Positions 8,642 through 17,434 of a stretch of DNA of 64,000 nt are shown in pieces. The notes beneath the pieces were generated by a model. That model saw only the letters and a list, made by a program, of their open reading frames with translations, made no database searches and was not told the origin of the DNA. Both the position numbers and the translations under genes were made by a program. The DNA is from Bacteroidaceae bacterium (GTDB lineage: Bacteria > Bacteroidota > Bacteroidia > Bacteroidales > Bacteroidaceae). The stretch is from assembly GCA_017615835.1 (NCBI GenBank), contig JAFZZI010000006.1, positions 1 to 64,000 of the forward strand, in the 5' to 3' direction. Every line of letters begins with the position of its first letter. Position 1 is the first letter of the stretch.

Positions 8642-9904
8642 ATGAATGTGCTGATGTTTGGTTGGGAATTTCCCCCTCATATTCTGGGTGGCCTTGGCAC
8701 TGCAAGTTACGGCCTGACCAGAGGACTAGCCCATCAGGGTGATGTAAACATTACGTTCTGTCTGCCTTTGCCAAGAGGCGATGAAGACCAGAGTTTTCTG
8801 AAGATTGTCGGAATGAATACAGTTCCGGTGGTTTGGCGGAATCCGGACTATTCGTATCTTCAGTCGCGGTATCCGTGGATGGATCCTGACGATTACTATC
8901 GTTTCAGAGACCACATATATGCTGACTTCAACTACATCGGAACCGATGATTTAGGTTGTATCGGTTTTTCTGGCAGGTATCCAGAAAACCTGCACGAAGA
9001 GATTAACAACTATTCGATAGTGGCCGGAGTCGTTGCACGTACGATGGACTTTGACATCATACACTCTCATGACTGGCTTACCTATCCGGCCGGAATACAT
9101 GCAAAGCAGGTGAGCGGTAAACCGCTTGTCATACATGTACACGCGACCGATTTCGACCGTAGCCGAGGCAATGTGAATCCGACGGTATACGCGATTGAGA
9201 AGAACGGTATGGATTATGCCGACCACATAATGTGTGTCAGCGAACTTACGCGGCAGACGGTAATAAACAAGTATCATCAGGATCCACGCAAGGTGTCCAC
9301 CATGCACAATGCAGTTGAACCTTTGTCACGGGAGATACAGGATATAGAGCCCATTGAGCATAATGGTGAAAAGTGGGTTACGTTCCTTGGGAGAATCACT
9401 ATGCAGAAAGGGCCTGAGTATTTTGTCGAAGCAGCGTCAATGGTGCTTGGCAGGACGAACGACATACGTTTCTGTATGGCTGGCAGCGGTGATATGATGA
9501 ACGACATGATAATGCTTGCTGCGGAGCGCGGCATTGCTGACCGTTTTCATTTCCCTGGCTTTATGAAGGGCAGGCAAGTGTATGAATGTCTTAAAGCCAG
9601 TGATGTGTATGTGATGCCGTCGGTGTCTGAACCATTTGGCATTTCTCCTCTTGAAGCCATGCAGTGCTGCGTTCCTACCATTATCTCCAAGCAGTCCGGA
9701 TGTGCCGAGATACTCGAGAAGTGCATTAAGGTTGACTATTGGGACATACATGCCATGGCAGATGCAATATATTCAATCTGCACTAACCATTCGCTCTATG
9801 ATTATCTGAAGGAGGAAGGTAAGAAGGAAGTGGATGCCATAACCTGGGATAAGGTGGGAGAGAAGATTCTGTACCGATATAACAAAATGCTGGGGTGGCG
9901 ATAA
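8642..9904 (+). CDS. GT4 family glycosyltransferase (glycogen-synthase-like)
   Basis: 420 residues, GT-B fold. The N-terminal Rossmann domain carries GGLGTASYGLTRGL and HSHDWLTYPAG; the C-terminal domain has the nucleotide-sugar EX7E motif in SEPFGISPLEAM. Enzymes in this position, between debranching enzyme and GH57, are thought to extend alpha-glucan chains. The donor (UDP- or ADP-glucose) cannot be told from sequence. It follows the debranching gene closely and ends just before the GH57 start. Confidence 0.88.
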   Translation: MNVLMFGWEFPPHILGGLGTASYGLTRGLAHQGDVNITFCLPLPRGDEDQSFLKIVGMNTVPVVWRNPDYSYLQSRYPWMDPDDYYRFRDHIYADFNYIGTDDLGCIGFSGRYPENLHEEINNYSIVAGVVARTMDFDIIHSHDWLTYPAGIHAKQVSGKPLVIHVHATDFDRSRGNVNPTVYAIEKNGMDYADHIMCVSELTRQTVINKYHQDPRKVSTMHNAVEPLSREIQDIEPIEHNGEKWVTFLGRITMQKGPEYFVEAASMVLGRTNDIRFCMAGSGDMMNDMIMLAAERGIADRFHFPGFMKGRQVYECLKASDVYVMPSVSEPFGISPLEAMQCCVPTIISKQSGCAEILEKCIKVDYWDIHAMADAIYSICTNHSLYDYLKEEGKKEVDAITWDKVGEKILYRYNKMLGWR

Positions 9905-9933
9905 GAATTAACAATATAATAGCAGACTACATT

Positions 9934-11271
9934 ATGAAAACCATTTGTCTTTATTTCGAGATACATCAGATTTCCCATTTGAAGAGATACCGTTTCTTCG
10001 ACATAGGAAAGGATCACTACTATATCGATGAGTATGCCAATGAGTCAGGCATAAGCTATACGGCGGAGAATTCATATATACCTGCCTTGAAGACACTCAT
10101 TCAGATGGCTAAGGACGGTGCCGGATTCTTCAAGCTGGCTTTGTCCATATCAGGTTCGGCACTTGAACAGCTTCAGCAGTACTCACCTGTAGTCATGGAT
10201 TTGCTGCACGAGCTGAACGATACAGGCTGCTGCGAGTTTCTTGCAGAACCTTATTCGCACGGTCTCTCTTCGTTGGCTGACAACTGGGAGGACGGATTCC
10301 GTGAGGATGTGAAGCTTCAGTGCGATGCCATAAAGGATCTGTTCGGAAAGAAACCAAAGGTTTTCCGCAATTCAAGCCTTATTTATGATGATGAGATTGG
10401 ATCAATAGTTGCCGACATGGGGTTCAATGGCGTTCTTACCGAAGGGGCCAAGCACATATTGGGATGGAAGAGTCCACACTTTCTGTATCACTGCAACTTG
10501 AATCCCAACTTGAAGTTGCTGCTCCGCGATTACAAACTTTCTGATGATATCAGTCTGCGTTTCTCCAATCCTTCTTGGAAGTCCTATCCGCTAATGAGCG
10601 GCACATATATCGATTGGATTGCATCGATGCCTGAGGATGAGGAGGTTATCAATATCTTCATGGAACTGTGCGCACTGGGTATATATCAGCCTCTGAACTC
10701 TAATATCCTGGAGTTTATCAAGGCTTTGCCCGAAGCGGCAAAACAGCGTGGAATATCATTCTCTACTCCGTCAGAGGTCATCGCAAACTATAAATCTGTT
10801 GCTCCCATTGATGTACCGTATCCGATGTCCTGGCTTGACGAGGAACGTGACATAAGTTGCTGGCTTGGCAATGTCATGCAGCGTGAAGCCTTCCACAAGT
10901 TGTATTCTATCGGCGACCGTGTTCGTCTATGCTCTGACCGCCGCATCCGTCAGGACTGGAATTTTCTTCAGGCAAGTGACAATTTCAGGTTCATGAGCAC
11001 AAAGAACAATGCCGTCACGATGAACCGAGGTATCTATGAATCGCCGTATGATGCTTTTACCAACTATATGAATATCCTTGCCGATTTTACCAACAGGGTG
11101 AACTGGGCCCTGCCTGCCGACATGGATGTTGAGGAGCTGAATGCTTTCCAGACTACTATAAGAAATCAGGATAAGGAGATTGAGGCTCTGAAGAAACAGA
11201 TATCCCATCTGCAGGCGGCAAATGATACCGGTAAGGCTGTAAAAACTGCAAAGTCAAAGAAAAAACAGTGA
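9934..11271 (+). CDS. GH57 family alpha-amylase-like enzyme
   Basis: About 445 residues. The start is MKTICLYFEIHQ at 9934; an ATG at 9895 would overlap the GT4 gene and add a non-conserved leader. The N-terminal beta-strand with the EIHQ segment and the block LAEPYSHGLSSL are typical of GH57 retaining alpha-glucanases/branching enzymes. The last 35 residues are a coiled coil (IRNQDKEIEALKKQISHLQ) with a lysine-rich tail. No signal peptide, so it acts in the cytoplasm on glycogen. It is the last gene of the operon, closed by the hairpin at 11286-11310. Confidence 0.88.
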   Translation: MKTICLYFEIHQISHLKRYRFFDIGKDHYYIDEYANESGISYTAENSYIPALKTLIQMAKDGAGFFKLALSISGSALEQLQQYSPVVMDLLHELNDTGCCEFLAEPYSHGLSSLADNWEDGFREDVKLQCDAIKDLFGKKPKVFRNSSLIYDDEIGSIVADMGFNGVLTEGAKHILGWKSPHFLYHCNLNPNLKLLLRDYKLSDDISLRFSNPSWKSYPLMSGTYIDWIASMPEDEEVINIFMELCALGIYQPLNSNILEFIKALPEAAKQRGISFSTPSEVIANYKSVAPIDVPYPMSWLDEERDISCWLGNVMQREAFHKLYSIGDRVRLCSDRRIRQDWNFLQASDNFRFMSTKNNAVTMNRGIYESPYDAFTNYMNILADFTNRVNWALPADMDVEELNAFQTTIRNQDKEIEALKKQISHLQAANDTGKAVKTAKSKKKQ

Positions 11272-11282
11272 TGTAACCTTTA

Positions 11283-11316
11283 AAGAAAAAGCGGCCAGCG
11301 GCCGCTTTTTCTTTTT
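11283..11316. terminator. Bidirectional GC-rich terminator
   Basis: AAAAAGCGGCC (11286-11296), loop AGC, GGCCGCTTTTT (11300-11310), with further T residues to 11316. A strong hairpin with runs on both sides, between the convergent GH57 and DUF4270 genes. Confidence 0.9.
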
Positions 11317-11322
11317 ATGTCC

Positions 11323-12783
11323 TTATTTTGACTTTATAACTTTTATTTCGATAGGATCACCATCAGGTCCTCCTTTTAATCTGGCACAGCTGACTGACTG
11401 GTTCAGGTCATAATAAAGCACGTTGTTGGTGGCGTCGGTCTGCGCAACGACCGGCACCAGCACAATCTTGTCCCAGTCGGGGAATTCGGCAGCATAGGCG
11501 GCATGTCCTTCAAGGTCATCAATCAGCCCTTGTTCTTCTATCCACTTTCTGCGGTCGTTTGCACTCGTCATTATCAAAGGTGAGATATTGGTGAATGAAT
11601 ACTCGTTCATGCTGGCGTTCAGAGTCGCAGCAAATGACGTGATGTTGTTTACGTTGCTGACTTTGTCAAAGAAGGATGACAGATCTTTTTTCCGCAGCAG
11701 AACTATTGTTTCGGATGCCCTTACTATAAAGGGCTGCTGGGCAGGATTCTTTCTTTTGAACAGTACTGATGCCGAGTTTACGGTCGAGGCGTTATTTATT
11801 ATGGAATCGATGGGAAGAGTAACCTCCGTAAGGATTCCGTATGGAGTCTTGAGAAAAGTTTCGTCAGTCTTGGACAGAAGCCCGTCAAGCCCCGTGGTTT
11901 TGAAACAACTCACCTGAAGTACTTCTTCGTTGCCAATGAACGAGGTGTAGGATGATGCAAGTGAATCAGTGCCGGAATAGCTCTTCATCAGATGCTTGAA
12001 ATATACGTCAAGGCTTGTCTTGTCAACAGTAACTATGGTTCCGTCACCCTGGACGCATTTTATGTAGAATCCTTTGCATACGTTGTCGATGAATGCCGGG
12101 GTATCGGCAAATTTCTCCTTTCCCCCTTCTGCATAATACGTCTCAAGAATGTACTTGGCAAAGTCGTCAGGGAGGGGTATATATATATTATTATAGTAGT
12201 TTTGGGTTTTTCTCCTGATTGAGTCGTTGACAACGAAATTGGTCGGGGATACCGTTACGCTGACCATAGGTTTCGAGGAGGTGTCAATCAGGGTTGAAGG
12301 GTCGAAGTCATAATAGTATTTTGTGCCAGGATCCAGCTTCTGAACCAGTGGCCACACTTCAATCTTAAAAGAGTTGGTGGAGTCTCCGAAAAGTTCCGTA
12401 AAGTAAAGACGCAGGCAGGCACTGTAATAACGGGAATTCTCGACCTGCTGCATGATTTCGTCTGAAAAACGGAACTGATCCAGACCCAGAACAGAATCAG
12501 GAAATATGAACCCCTCCACACAAAGGTGTTCAGTTATGAATCCGGCGTCTGTAAAAGTACCTGTCTCCGGATCGGTGTATCTGCCCAAATAGCATTTGGC
12601 ACTTTTAGTAAGCAGGGGCGTATCAATCGCAATTGACCTGGATACTGCCGGATAAGTGCCTGAGAAAACAGTCAGTTCATCACTGACGGGCATGACAGAG
12701 TCCCCTATCGAGGAGGTATCATTGCTGCATGAAATCAGAAACAGAGCTGCAAGTATTATCGACGCAGACGTTTTGACGTTCAT
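11323..12783 (-). CDS. DUF4270 family lipoprotein
   Basis: 486 residues. Signal peptide ends in a lipobox LISC with Cys19, followed by SNDTSSIGDSVMP. The early segment RYTDPETGTFTDAGFITEH and the remaining beta-rich body fit DUF4270, a Bacteroidetes-specific surface or periplasmic lipoprotein family of unknown role. It lies 26 bases downstream of the glycogen-synthase-like gene and is probably co-transcribed. The pairing is seen in related genomes, but I know of no mechanistic reason for it. Confidence 0.85.
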   Translation of the reverse strand: MNVKTSASIILAALFLISCSNDTSSIGDSVMPVSDELTVFSGTYPAVSRSIAIDTPLLTKSAKCYLGRYTDPETGTFTDAGFITEHLCVEGFIFPDSVLGLDQFRFSDEIMQQVENSRYYSACLRLYFTELFGDSTNSFKIEVWPLVQKLDPGTKYYYDFDPSTLIDTSSKPMVSVTVSPTNFVVNDSIRRKTQNYYNNIYIPLPDDFAKYILETYYAEGGKEKFADTPAFIDNVCKGFYIKCVQGDGTIVTVDKTSLDVYFKHLMKSYSGTDSLASSYTSFIGNEEVLQVSCFKTTGLDGLLSKTDETFLKTPYGILTEVTLPIDSIINNASTVNSASVLFKRKNPAQQPFIVRASETIVLLRKKDLSSFFDKVSNVNNITSFAATLNASMNEYSFTNISPLIMTSANDRRKWIEEQGLIDDLEGHAAYAAEFPDWDKIVLVPVVAQTDATNNVLYYDLNQSVSCARLKGGPDGDPIEIKVIKSK

Positions 12784-12809
12784 AGTTTGTTTGAAAAAGT
12801 TTGAATTCT

Positions 12810-13616
12810 TTAGAAAAGCGATTCGTAGAATGCTTCCAGCTTGTTCTCTTCATCATTGTGAGTAGAACAGTCTATTTTTGCTTTCTTAAGCTTTCCTGCA
12901 TATAAGAATAGATTTTTGTCGGCATTCTTGGAATGCTTGACAACTCCGTCAGAAAATTCAATAGCTTTCTTCATGAGCTCAACATAACCGAATTGAGGAG
13001 CGAAAGTACCTATCTCTCCGGAAGTCATGTTACGGGTAAGAAGTTTCTCCTTGTAGTTGTCGCTAAAGTTGTTGTTGAAGCCCTCGTCACATATTGAGAA
13101 AACCACTTTTGAGTCACGGAAAGCAGGTTCCTCACTGAATCCGGTCTTGATATATAACGGTATCAATGCAGACATCCAGCCAAAGCAGTGAATAACGTCT
13201 GGATTCCAGCGAAGTTTCTTTACTGTTTCTAGTACTCCCCTGGCAAAGAAAATCGTCCTTTCGTCATTGTCGGGATATTCAGTGCCGTCACGGTCATTGG
13301 TGAAAAGGTGATTCTGAAAGAAGTCGTCGTTATCTATGAAATAGACCTGCAAGCGTGCGGAGGGGAGAGATGCAACTTTGATGAGGAGGGGATGGTCTGT
13401 ATCATCGATAATGAGGTTCATCCCGGAAAGTCTGATAACTTCGTGAAGTTGATTGCGCCTCTCGTTGATAGGCCCCCATTTTGGCATGAAAGTGCGTATC
13501 TCATGTCCGGCATCCTGCATCTTGAACAGCAGGTTTCTGCATGTGCCTGATATCTCCGATTCACTTACAAAAGGAAATATCTCACTAGATATGTACAAAA
13601 TCCTTTTCTTCTCCAT
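12810..13616 (-). CDS. Glycogen/starch synthase N-terminal domain protein (GT5 N-half only)
   Basis: 268 residues matching only the N-terminal Rossmann domain of GT5 glycogen synthase: RILYISSEIFPFVSES, then DDFFQN, then WNPDVIHCFGW. The ADP-glucose loop of true GT5 enzymes (K-x-G-G-L near residue 15) reads SEISGTC here, and the whole C-terminal GT-B domain is missing. The gene ends cleanly with a stop, and no C-terminal domain follows in another frame. It is therefore probably not an active synthase; a regulatory or binding role is possible. It faces panC across a shared promoter region. Confidence 0.8.
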   Translation of the reverse strand: MEKKRILYISSEIFPFVSESEISGTCRNLLFKMQDAGHEIRTFMPKWGPINERRNQLHEVIRLSGMNLIIDDTDHPLLIKVASLPSARLQVYFIDNDDFFQNHLFTNDRDGTEYPDNDERTIFFARGVLETVKKLRWNPDVIHCFGWMSALIPLYIKTGFSEEPAFRDSKVVFSICDEGFNNNFSDNYKEKLLTRNMTSGEIGTFAPQFGYVELMKKAIEFSDGVVKHSKNADKNLFLYAGKLKKAKIDCSTHNDEENKLEAFYESLF

Positions 13617-13663
13617 AGTGCATAATCATTTCAGACTTCAAGCCCATGCTCAAGATTTGACAG

Positions 13664-13697
13664 CAAAGATATAAAAAAAAACGCTGATATAAGCAAA
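13664..13697 (-). promoter_or_regulatory. Promoter of the GT5-like/DUF4270 pair
   Basis: Read on the - strand: TTTG at 13697-13694, a 22-base spacer, and TATCTTTG at 13671-13664. The -7 element is a perfect TAnnTTTG, about 48 bases before the ATG at 13616. Confidence 0.6.
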
Positions 13698-13712
13698 CAT
13701 TTTTGCTGGTTC

Positions 13713-13744
13713 TTTGAAGAATTGATAATTATTCACTTATTTTG
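13713..13744 (+). promoter_or_regulatory. Probable panCD promoter
   Basis: TTTG at 13713-13716, 20 bases, then TTATTTTG at 13737-13744 (one mismatch to TAnnTTTG). It lies about 50 bases before panC. Confidence 0.5.
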
Positions 13745-13793
13745 CGCGATTTTATCACCCGTCGGAGGGCTATAGACTATATTTTTTTGTAAT

Positions 13794-14639
13794 ATGAAGA
13801 TAATCAATACTATCAAGGAGCTGAAGCAGGTTTTGAGCGAGGAGCGCTCAAAGGGCTTCTCTGTTGGCTTGGTTCCGACTATGGGGGCGCTCCATGAAGG
13901 GCATGCCTCTTTGGTGCGCAGGAGCGTGGGTGAAAACGATGTTACGGTAGTAAGCGATTTTGTTAATCCTACACAGTTCAATGACAAGAACGACCTCAAC
14001 AACTATCCCCGTACCATGGAGGCTGACTGTATGTTGTTGGAAAGTATAGGTGCCCAGTATGTCTTTGCCCCTTCGGTAGAGGAGATGTACCCTGAGCCTG
14101 ACACCCGTCAGTTCGATTTTTCCCCACTTGACAAGGTCATGGAAGGTATATACCGTCCAGGTCATTTCAACGGAGTAGCACAGATTGTCAGCAAACTTTT
14201 CTACGCAGTCGAGCCCGACAGAGCCTATTTTGGCGAGAAAGATTTCCAGCAGTTGGCCATAATAAGGGAGATGGTGCGTCAACTCGGCCTGAAAGTCCAG
14301 ATAGTGGGATGTCCGATTGTCCGCGAAGAGGACGGGATGGCTCTGAGTTCCCGGAATGCGCTGTTGACTAAATCTCAGCGAAAGATTGCTGCAAACATTT
14401 CCCGTACACTGTTTGCCAGCCGGAAGTTCGCACACAGCCACGCTGTGGAGGATGTGAAACGCTTTGTGGTAGATACAATCAATGCGATTGACGGTCTGGA
14501 GGTAGAGTACTTTGAGATAGTTGACGGTAATACTCTCCAGCCTCTGGCAAAGTGGGGAAGTGGAAGTTACATCGTAGGTTGCATCACCGTTTACTGTGGC
14601 AAGGTTAGATTGATTGACAATATCAAATACAGAGGATAA
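13794..14639 (+). CDS. panC: Pantothenate synthetase
   Basis: 281 residues. Joins pantoate and beta-alanine using ATP, in the cytoplasm. It carries the nucleotidyltransferase HIGH-type signature in [10 protein letters not shown], the pantoate/ATP-binding block around FGEKDFQQL, and the GMALSSRN motif, all characteristic of PanC. Its stop overlaps the panD start by one base (TAATG), indicating translational coupling. Confidence 0.97.
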   Translation: MKIINTIKELKQVLSEERSKGFSVGLVPTMGALHEGHASLVRRSVGENDVTVVSDFVNPTQFNDKNDLNNYPRTMEADCMLLESIGAQYVFAPSVEEMYPEPDTRQFDFSPLDKVMEGIYRPGHFNGVAQIVSKLFYAVEPDRAYFGEKDFQQLAIIREMVRQLGLKVQIVGCPIVREEDGMALSSRNALLTKSQRKIAANISRTLFASRKFAHSHAVEDVKRFVVDTINAIDGLEVEYFEIVDGNTLQPLAKWGSGSYIVGCITVYCGKVRLIDNIKYRG

Positions 14640-14965
14640 TGTTGATTACGGTACTCAAGTCCAAGCTTCACCGAGTAAAGGTGACAGATGCCAACATCAA
14701 TTACGTCGGCAGTATTACGATTGATGAGAACTGGATGGATGCAGCAGGCATTGTGGAAGGTGAACAGGTACATGTGGTTGATGTAACCAACGGTTCCCGC
14801 CTGATAACATACGTAATCAAGGGCGAACGGGGTTCCCGTTGTATCTGCCTTAATGGTGCTGCCGCACGTCTGGTATCAATAGGTGATACTGTCATAATAA
14901 TGTGCTACGCACAAATGACACCCGAAGAGGCCCGCAGTTTCAAGCCGACCGTCCTTATCCCATAG
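14639..14965 (+). CDS. panD: Aspartate 1-decarboxylase proenzyme
   Basis: 108 residues. PanD makes beta-alanine from aspartate, the substrate for PanC next to it. The self-cleavage site Gly24-Ser25 is intact (YVGSIT) and yields the pyruvoyl group. Lys9 and Arg at the HRVKVT segment are conserved. Length is slightly below the usual 115-126 residues. Coupled to panC by a TAATG overlap. Confidence 0.97.
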   Translation: MLITVLKSKLHRVKVTDANINYVGSITIDENWMDAAGIVEGEQVHVVDVTNGSRLITYVIKGERGSRCICLNGAAARLVSIGDTVIIMCYAQMTPEEARSFKPTVLIP

Positions 14966-14995
14966 CGGTTCAGCAGACACAGGTTCAGTACTGAA

Positions 14996-15038
14996 AAGAC
15001 AACGACCGGACGGCAGAATGTCGTCCGGTCGTTGTCTT
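14996..15038. terminator. Bidirectional terminator between panD and oadB
   Basis: AAGACAACGACCGGACG (14996-15012) pairs with CGTCCGGTCGTTGTCTT (15022-15038), a 17-bp perfect stem with a short loop. It separates two convergent operons. Confidence 0.9.
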
Positions 15039-15055
15039 CGGTTTCTTTGGAAAAA

Positions 15056-16285
15056 TTAACCAAGCATAGTAAGCAGAATGCCTGCTGCAACAGCAGAACC
15101 AATGACACCGGCAACATTCGGCCCCATGGCGTGCATAAGCAGGAAGTTGCTGGGATCCTCTTCCTGTCCTACAGTCTGGGATACGCGGGCTGCCATCGGA
15201 ACAGCTGAAACACCGGCGGAGCCTATCAGAGGATTGATTTTCTCCTTTAGGAACAGGTTCATCAGCTTGGCCAGCAAAATACCGCCTGCGGTGCCGCAAC
15301 TGAATGCCAGAATACCCATCAGGAGAATGAGGATTGTCTGAATGTTCAGGAATGAAGTCCAAGTGGCTGTGGCACCTACCGTCAGGCCAAGGAATATTAC
15401 AACAATATTCATGAGCTCGTTCTGCATCGTTTTGCTCAGGCGGTCTACAACTCCACATTCCTTTGCCAGGTTGCCAAGCATAAGACAGCCAATCAGAGGA
15501 GCTGCATCAGGCAGAATCAGTGCAACAATAGTAGTAATGGCTATCGGGAAGACAATCTTCTCGGTCTTGCTGACAGAACGGAGCTGCTTCATTTTGATGG
15601 AACGCTCCTGCTTGCTTGTCAAAGCCCTCATAATAGGGGGCTGTATGACCGGAACAAGTGCCATGTATGAATATGCTGCAATTGCAATTGGTCCCAGGAG
15701 TTCAGGAGCTAGTTTCGAAGTCAGGAAGATTGAAGTCGGGCCGTCAGCACCACCTATGATACCGATTGAGCCAGCCTGAGCTTCGGAGAATCCCCAGTTT
15801 GCAATAACGTCAGCCGAAGCACCGATTGATTCGAGTAACGGACCGATGGAGTTTGCCATGAGGAAAGTCAGGAATATGCCGAGCTGGGCAGCTGCCCCCA
15901 ACAGCAGACTCTTCGGATTCGCAATCAGCGGGCCAAAATCTGTCATGGCGCCTACACCCATGAAGATGAGGCAGGGATAGACTCCAGCCTTTACACCTAT
16001 GTACAGAATGTCAAGCAGTCCGCCTTCTCGCATTATGGTACCATAACTGTGGTAAGCCGGGTTGCTTGAGTCGAGAAATGCTGTCCAAAGCTCCGAATGG
16101 AACATACCGGATCCGGGAAGATTTGTAAGCAACATGCCAAAAGCAATGGGAAGGAGCAAGAGTGGCTCGTACTTCTTGTGAATTGCGAGGTACAGGAGAA
16201 AGAATGAGATGCATAGCATGACCGCCTGTCTCCACTCTATGTTCATGAAGCCCATGCCTTTGAAGAATTCAATTATATCACCCAT
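15056..16285 (-). CDS. oadB: Na+-translocating decarboxylase beta subunit
   Basis: About 409 residues, highly hydrophobic with around nine membrane segments. Carries the conserved GGADGPTS block of the OadB/MmdB/GcdB family. It decarboxylates carboxybiotin and exports Na+. The start is set at 16285 ([13 protein letters not shown]); an ATG at 16327 would add a polar leader and overlap the biotin carrier gene. It is last in the mce-mmdA-oadG-carrier-oadB operon, so the substrate is most likely methylmalonyl-CoA. Confidence 0.93.
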   Translation of the reverse strand: MGDIIEFFKGMGFMNIEWRQAVMLCISFFLLYLAIHKKYEPLLLLPIAFGMLLTNLPGSGMFHSELWTAFLDSSNPAYHSYGTIMREGGLLDILYIGVKAGVYPCLIFMGVGAMTDFGPLIANPKSLLLGAAAQLGIFLTFLMANSIGPLLESIGASADVIANWGFSEAQAGSIGIIGGADGPTSIFLTSKLAPELLGPIAIAAYSYMALVPVIQPPIMRALTSKQERSIKMKQLRSVSKTEKIVFPIAITTIVALILPDAAPLIGCLMLGNLAKECGVVDRLSKTMQNELMNIVVIFLGLTVGATATWTSFLNIQTILILLMGILAFSCGTAGGILLAKLMNLFLKEKINPLIGSAGVSAVPMAARVSQTVGQEEDPSNFLLMHAMGPNVAGVIGSAVAAGILLTMLG

Positions 16286-16319
16286 TTTACTCTTCTTTTG
16301 ATGATTGTGATTGGTAATG

Positions 16320-17054
16320 TCATGCAAGAACTATTAGCAGATCCTCCTGCATAACGGTCTGTCCGGCGGTTACTGCAATCTTTGCAACTTTGCCGTCACA
16401 GTCAGCTACGACCGCATTCTCCATTTTCATAGATTCGAGTGTAAGCAGTGTGTCGCCTTTTTTTACTTCCTGGCCTTCGCTTACAAGGACCTTGATTATT
16501 GAACCCGGCAGTGGACTTGAAATCTTGTGACCTCCTGCTGGAACCTCGGCTTTTGGAGTTTCGGCTTTTGGAGCAGCGGCGGCCTTGGGCGCCGGAGCAG
16601 GTTTCGGGGCAGGGGCTGGAGATGGGGCAGCTGCAATAGCAGCAGACTCTATTTCTACCAGCTTGTCATCCTGCATAACGTTTTTGCCAGGCTCGACAAA
16701 AATGGCCTTTACCGTACCGTCGGTTTCAGCAACGACATTGTTCTCCATCTTCATTGACTCCATTGTCAGAAGTATGTCACCCTTCTTCACGGCCTGACCT
16801 GCAGAAATCAGGACTTTCATAATTGAACCTGGAAGAGGAGACTTGACAGTAATGATGCCTCCGGCAGCCCTGGGTGCTGCAGATGAAGCCTGAGCGGCAG
16901 CAGCGCGGTAAACGGGGGCTGCGGCCTGCTCCTCCTTCTCATACCTGACAGTGTATGTGTTGCCGTTTACAACGACTTCGGCTACGTTGTCATCTATTTC
17001 ATTGACGGAGGTCTTGTACTCTTTTCCGTCGATCGTGAATTTGAATTCTTTCAT
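16320..17054 (-). CDS. Biotin carrier protein with two tandem biotinyl domains
   Basis: 244 residues. An N-terminal beta-rich segment (1-40) is followed by an Ala-rich linker, a first biotinyl domain ([11 protein letters not shown] to [10 protein letters not shown]), an Ala/Pro/Lys linker (about 138-172), and a second biotinyl domain ([11 protein letters not shown] to the end). Both contain an intact ESMKMEN acceptor motif, with lysines at 102 and 210. The usual decarboxylase carrier has one such domain and about 130-170 residues. The two domains are similar but not identical, so the duplication is not very recent. It sits between oadG and oadB, and moves CO2 from MmdA to OadB. Confidence 0.93.
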   Translation of the reverse strand: MKEFKFTIDGKEYKTSVNEIDDNVAEVVVNGNTYTVRYEKEEQAAAPVYRAAAAQASSAAPRAAGGIITVKSPLPGSIMKVLISAGQAVKKGDILLTMESMKMENNVVAETDGTVKAIFVEPGKNVMQDDKLVEIESAAIAAAPSPAPAPKPAPAPKAAAAPKAETPKAEVPAGGHKISSPLPGSIIKVLVSEGQEVKKGDTLLTLESMKMENAVVADCDGKVAKIAVTAGQTVMQEDLLIVLA

Positions 17055-17056
17055 TG

Positions 17057-17422
17057 TTAACGATGTAAGTTGTTTATTCCGTATAGCTTTGAGTTCCAGG
17101 GGGAATAGCGCCGCTCTACTTTCTTGATTGTCACTTTTGTAGGCTCTTCGTCGTGGATGCCGTTGTAGAACAGATGCAATGCCATTGCGATGGCGGCAGT
17201 CGTAGCGGCATCGCCGGATTTTGCCGTTGCAGCCTCCTTTGGCAGAATGTCTGCCACTGCTTCACGAGCCGGTGCGGCTGCCTGCTTTGCCGGTTTCTCC
17301 TTCATCAGAAAGCCAAGTAACTGAAGTATGAAAATGAGGACGAAAAGAAGGCATAGCACCAGACAGAATCCCAGCAGTGTGACCATCCACACATGTGGCC
17401 AGTTAACTGATAACATTATCAT
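17057..17422 (-). CDS. oadG: Decarboxylase gamma subunit, OadG family
   Basis: 121 residues. One N-terminal membrane helix (VTLLGFCLVLCLLFVLIFIL), an Ala/Pro/Lys-rich linker, and a C-terminal helix with the AAIAMALHLFYNGIHDEEP segment. It holds alpha and beta subunits together on the membrane. Two bases separate it from the carrier gene. A second ATG two codons in is an equally good start. Confidence 0.85.
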   Translation of the reverse strand: MIMLSVNWPHVWMVTLLGFCLVLCLLFVLIFILQLLGFLMKEKPAKQAAAPAREAVADILPKEAATAKSGDAATTAAIAMALHLFYNGIHDEEPTKVTIKKVERRYSPWNSKLYGINNLHR

Positions 17423-17434
17423 GATTTCTGTTGT

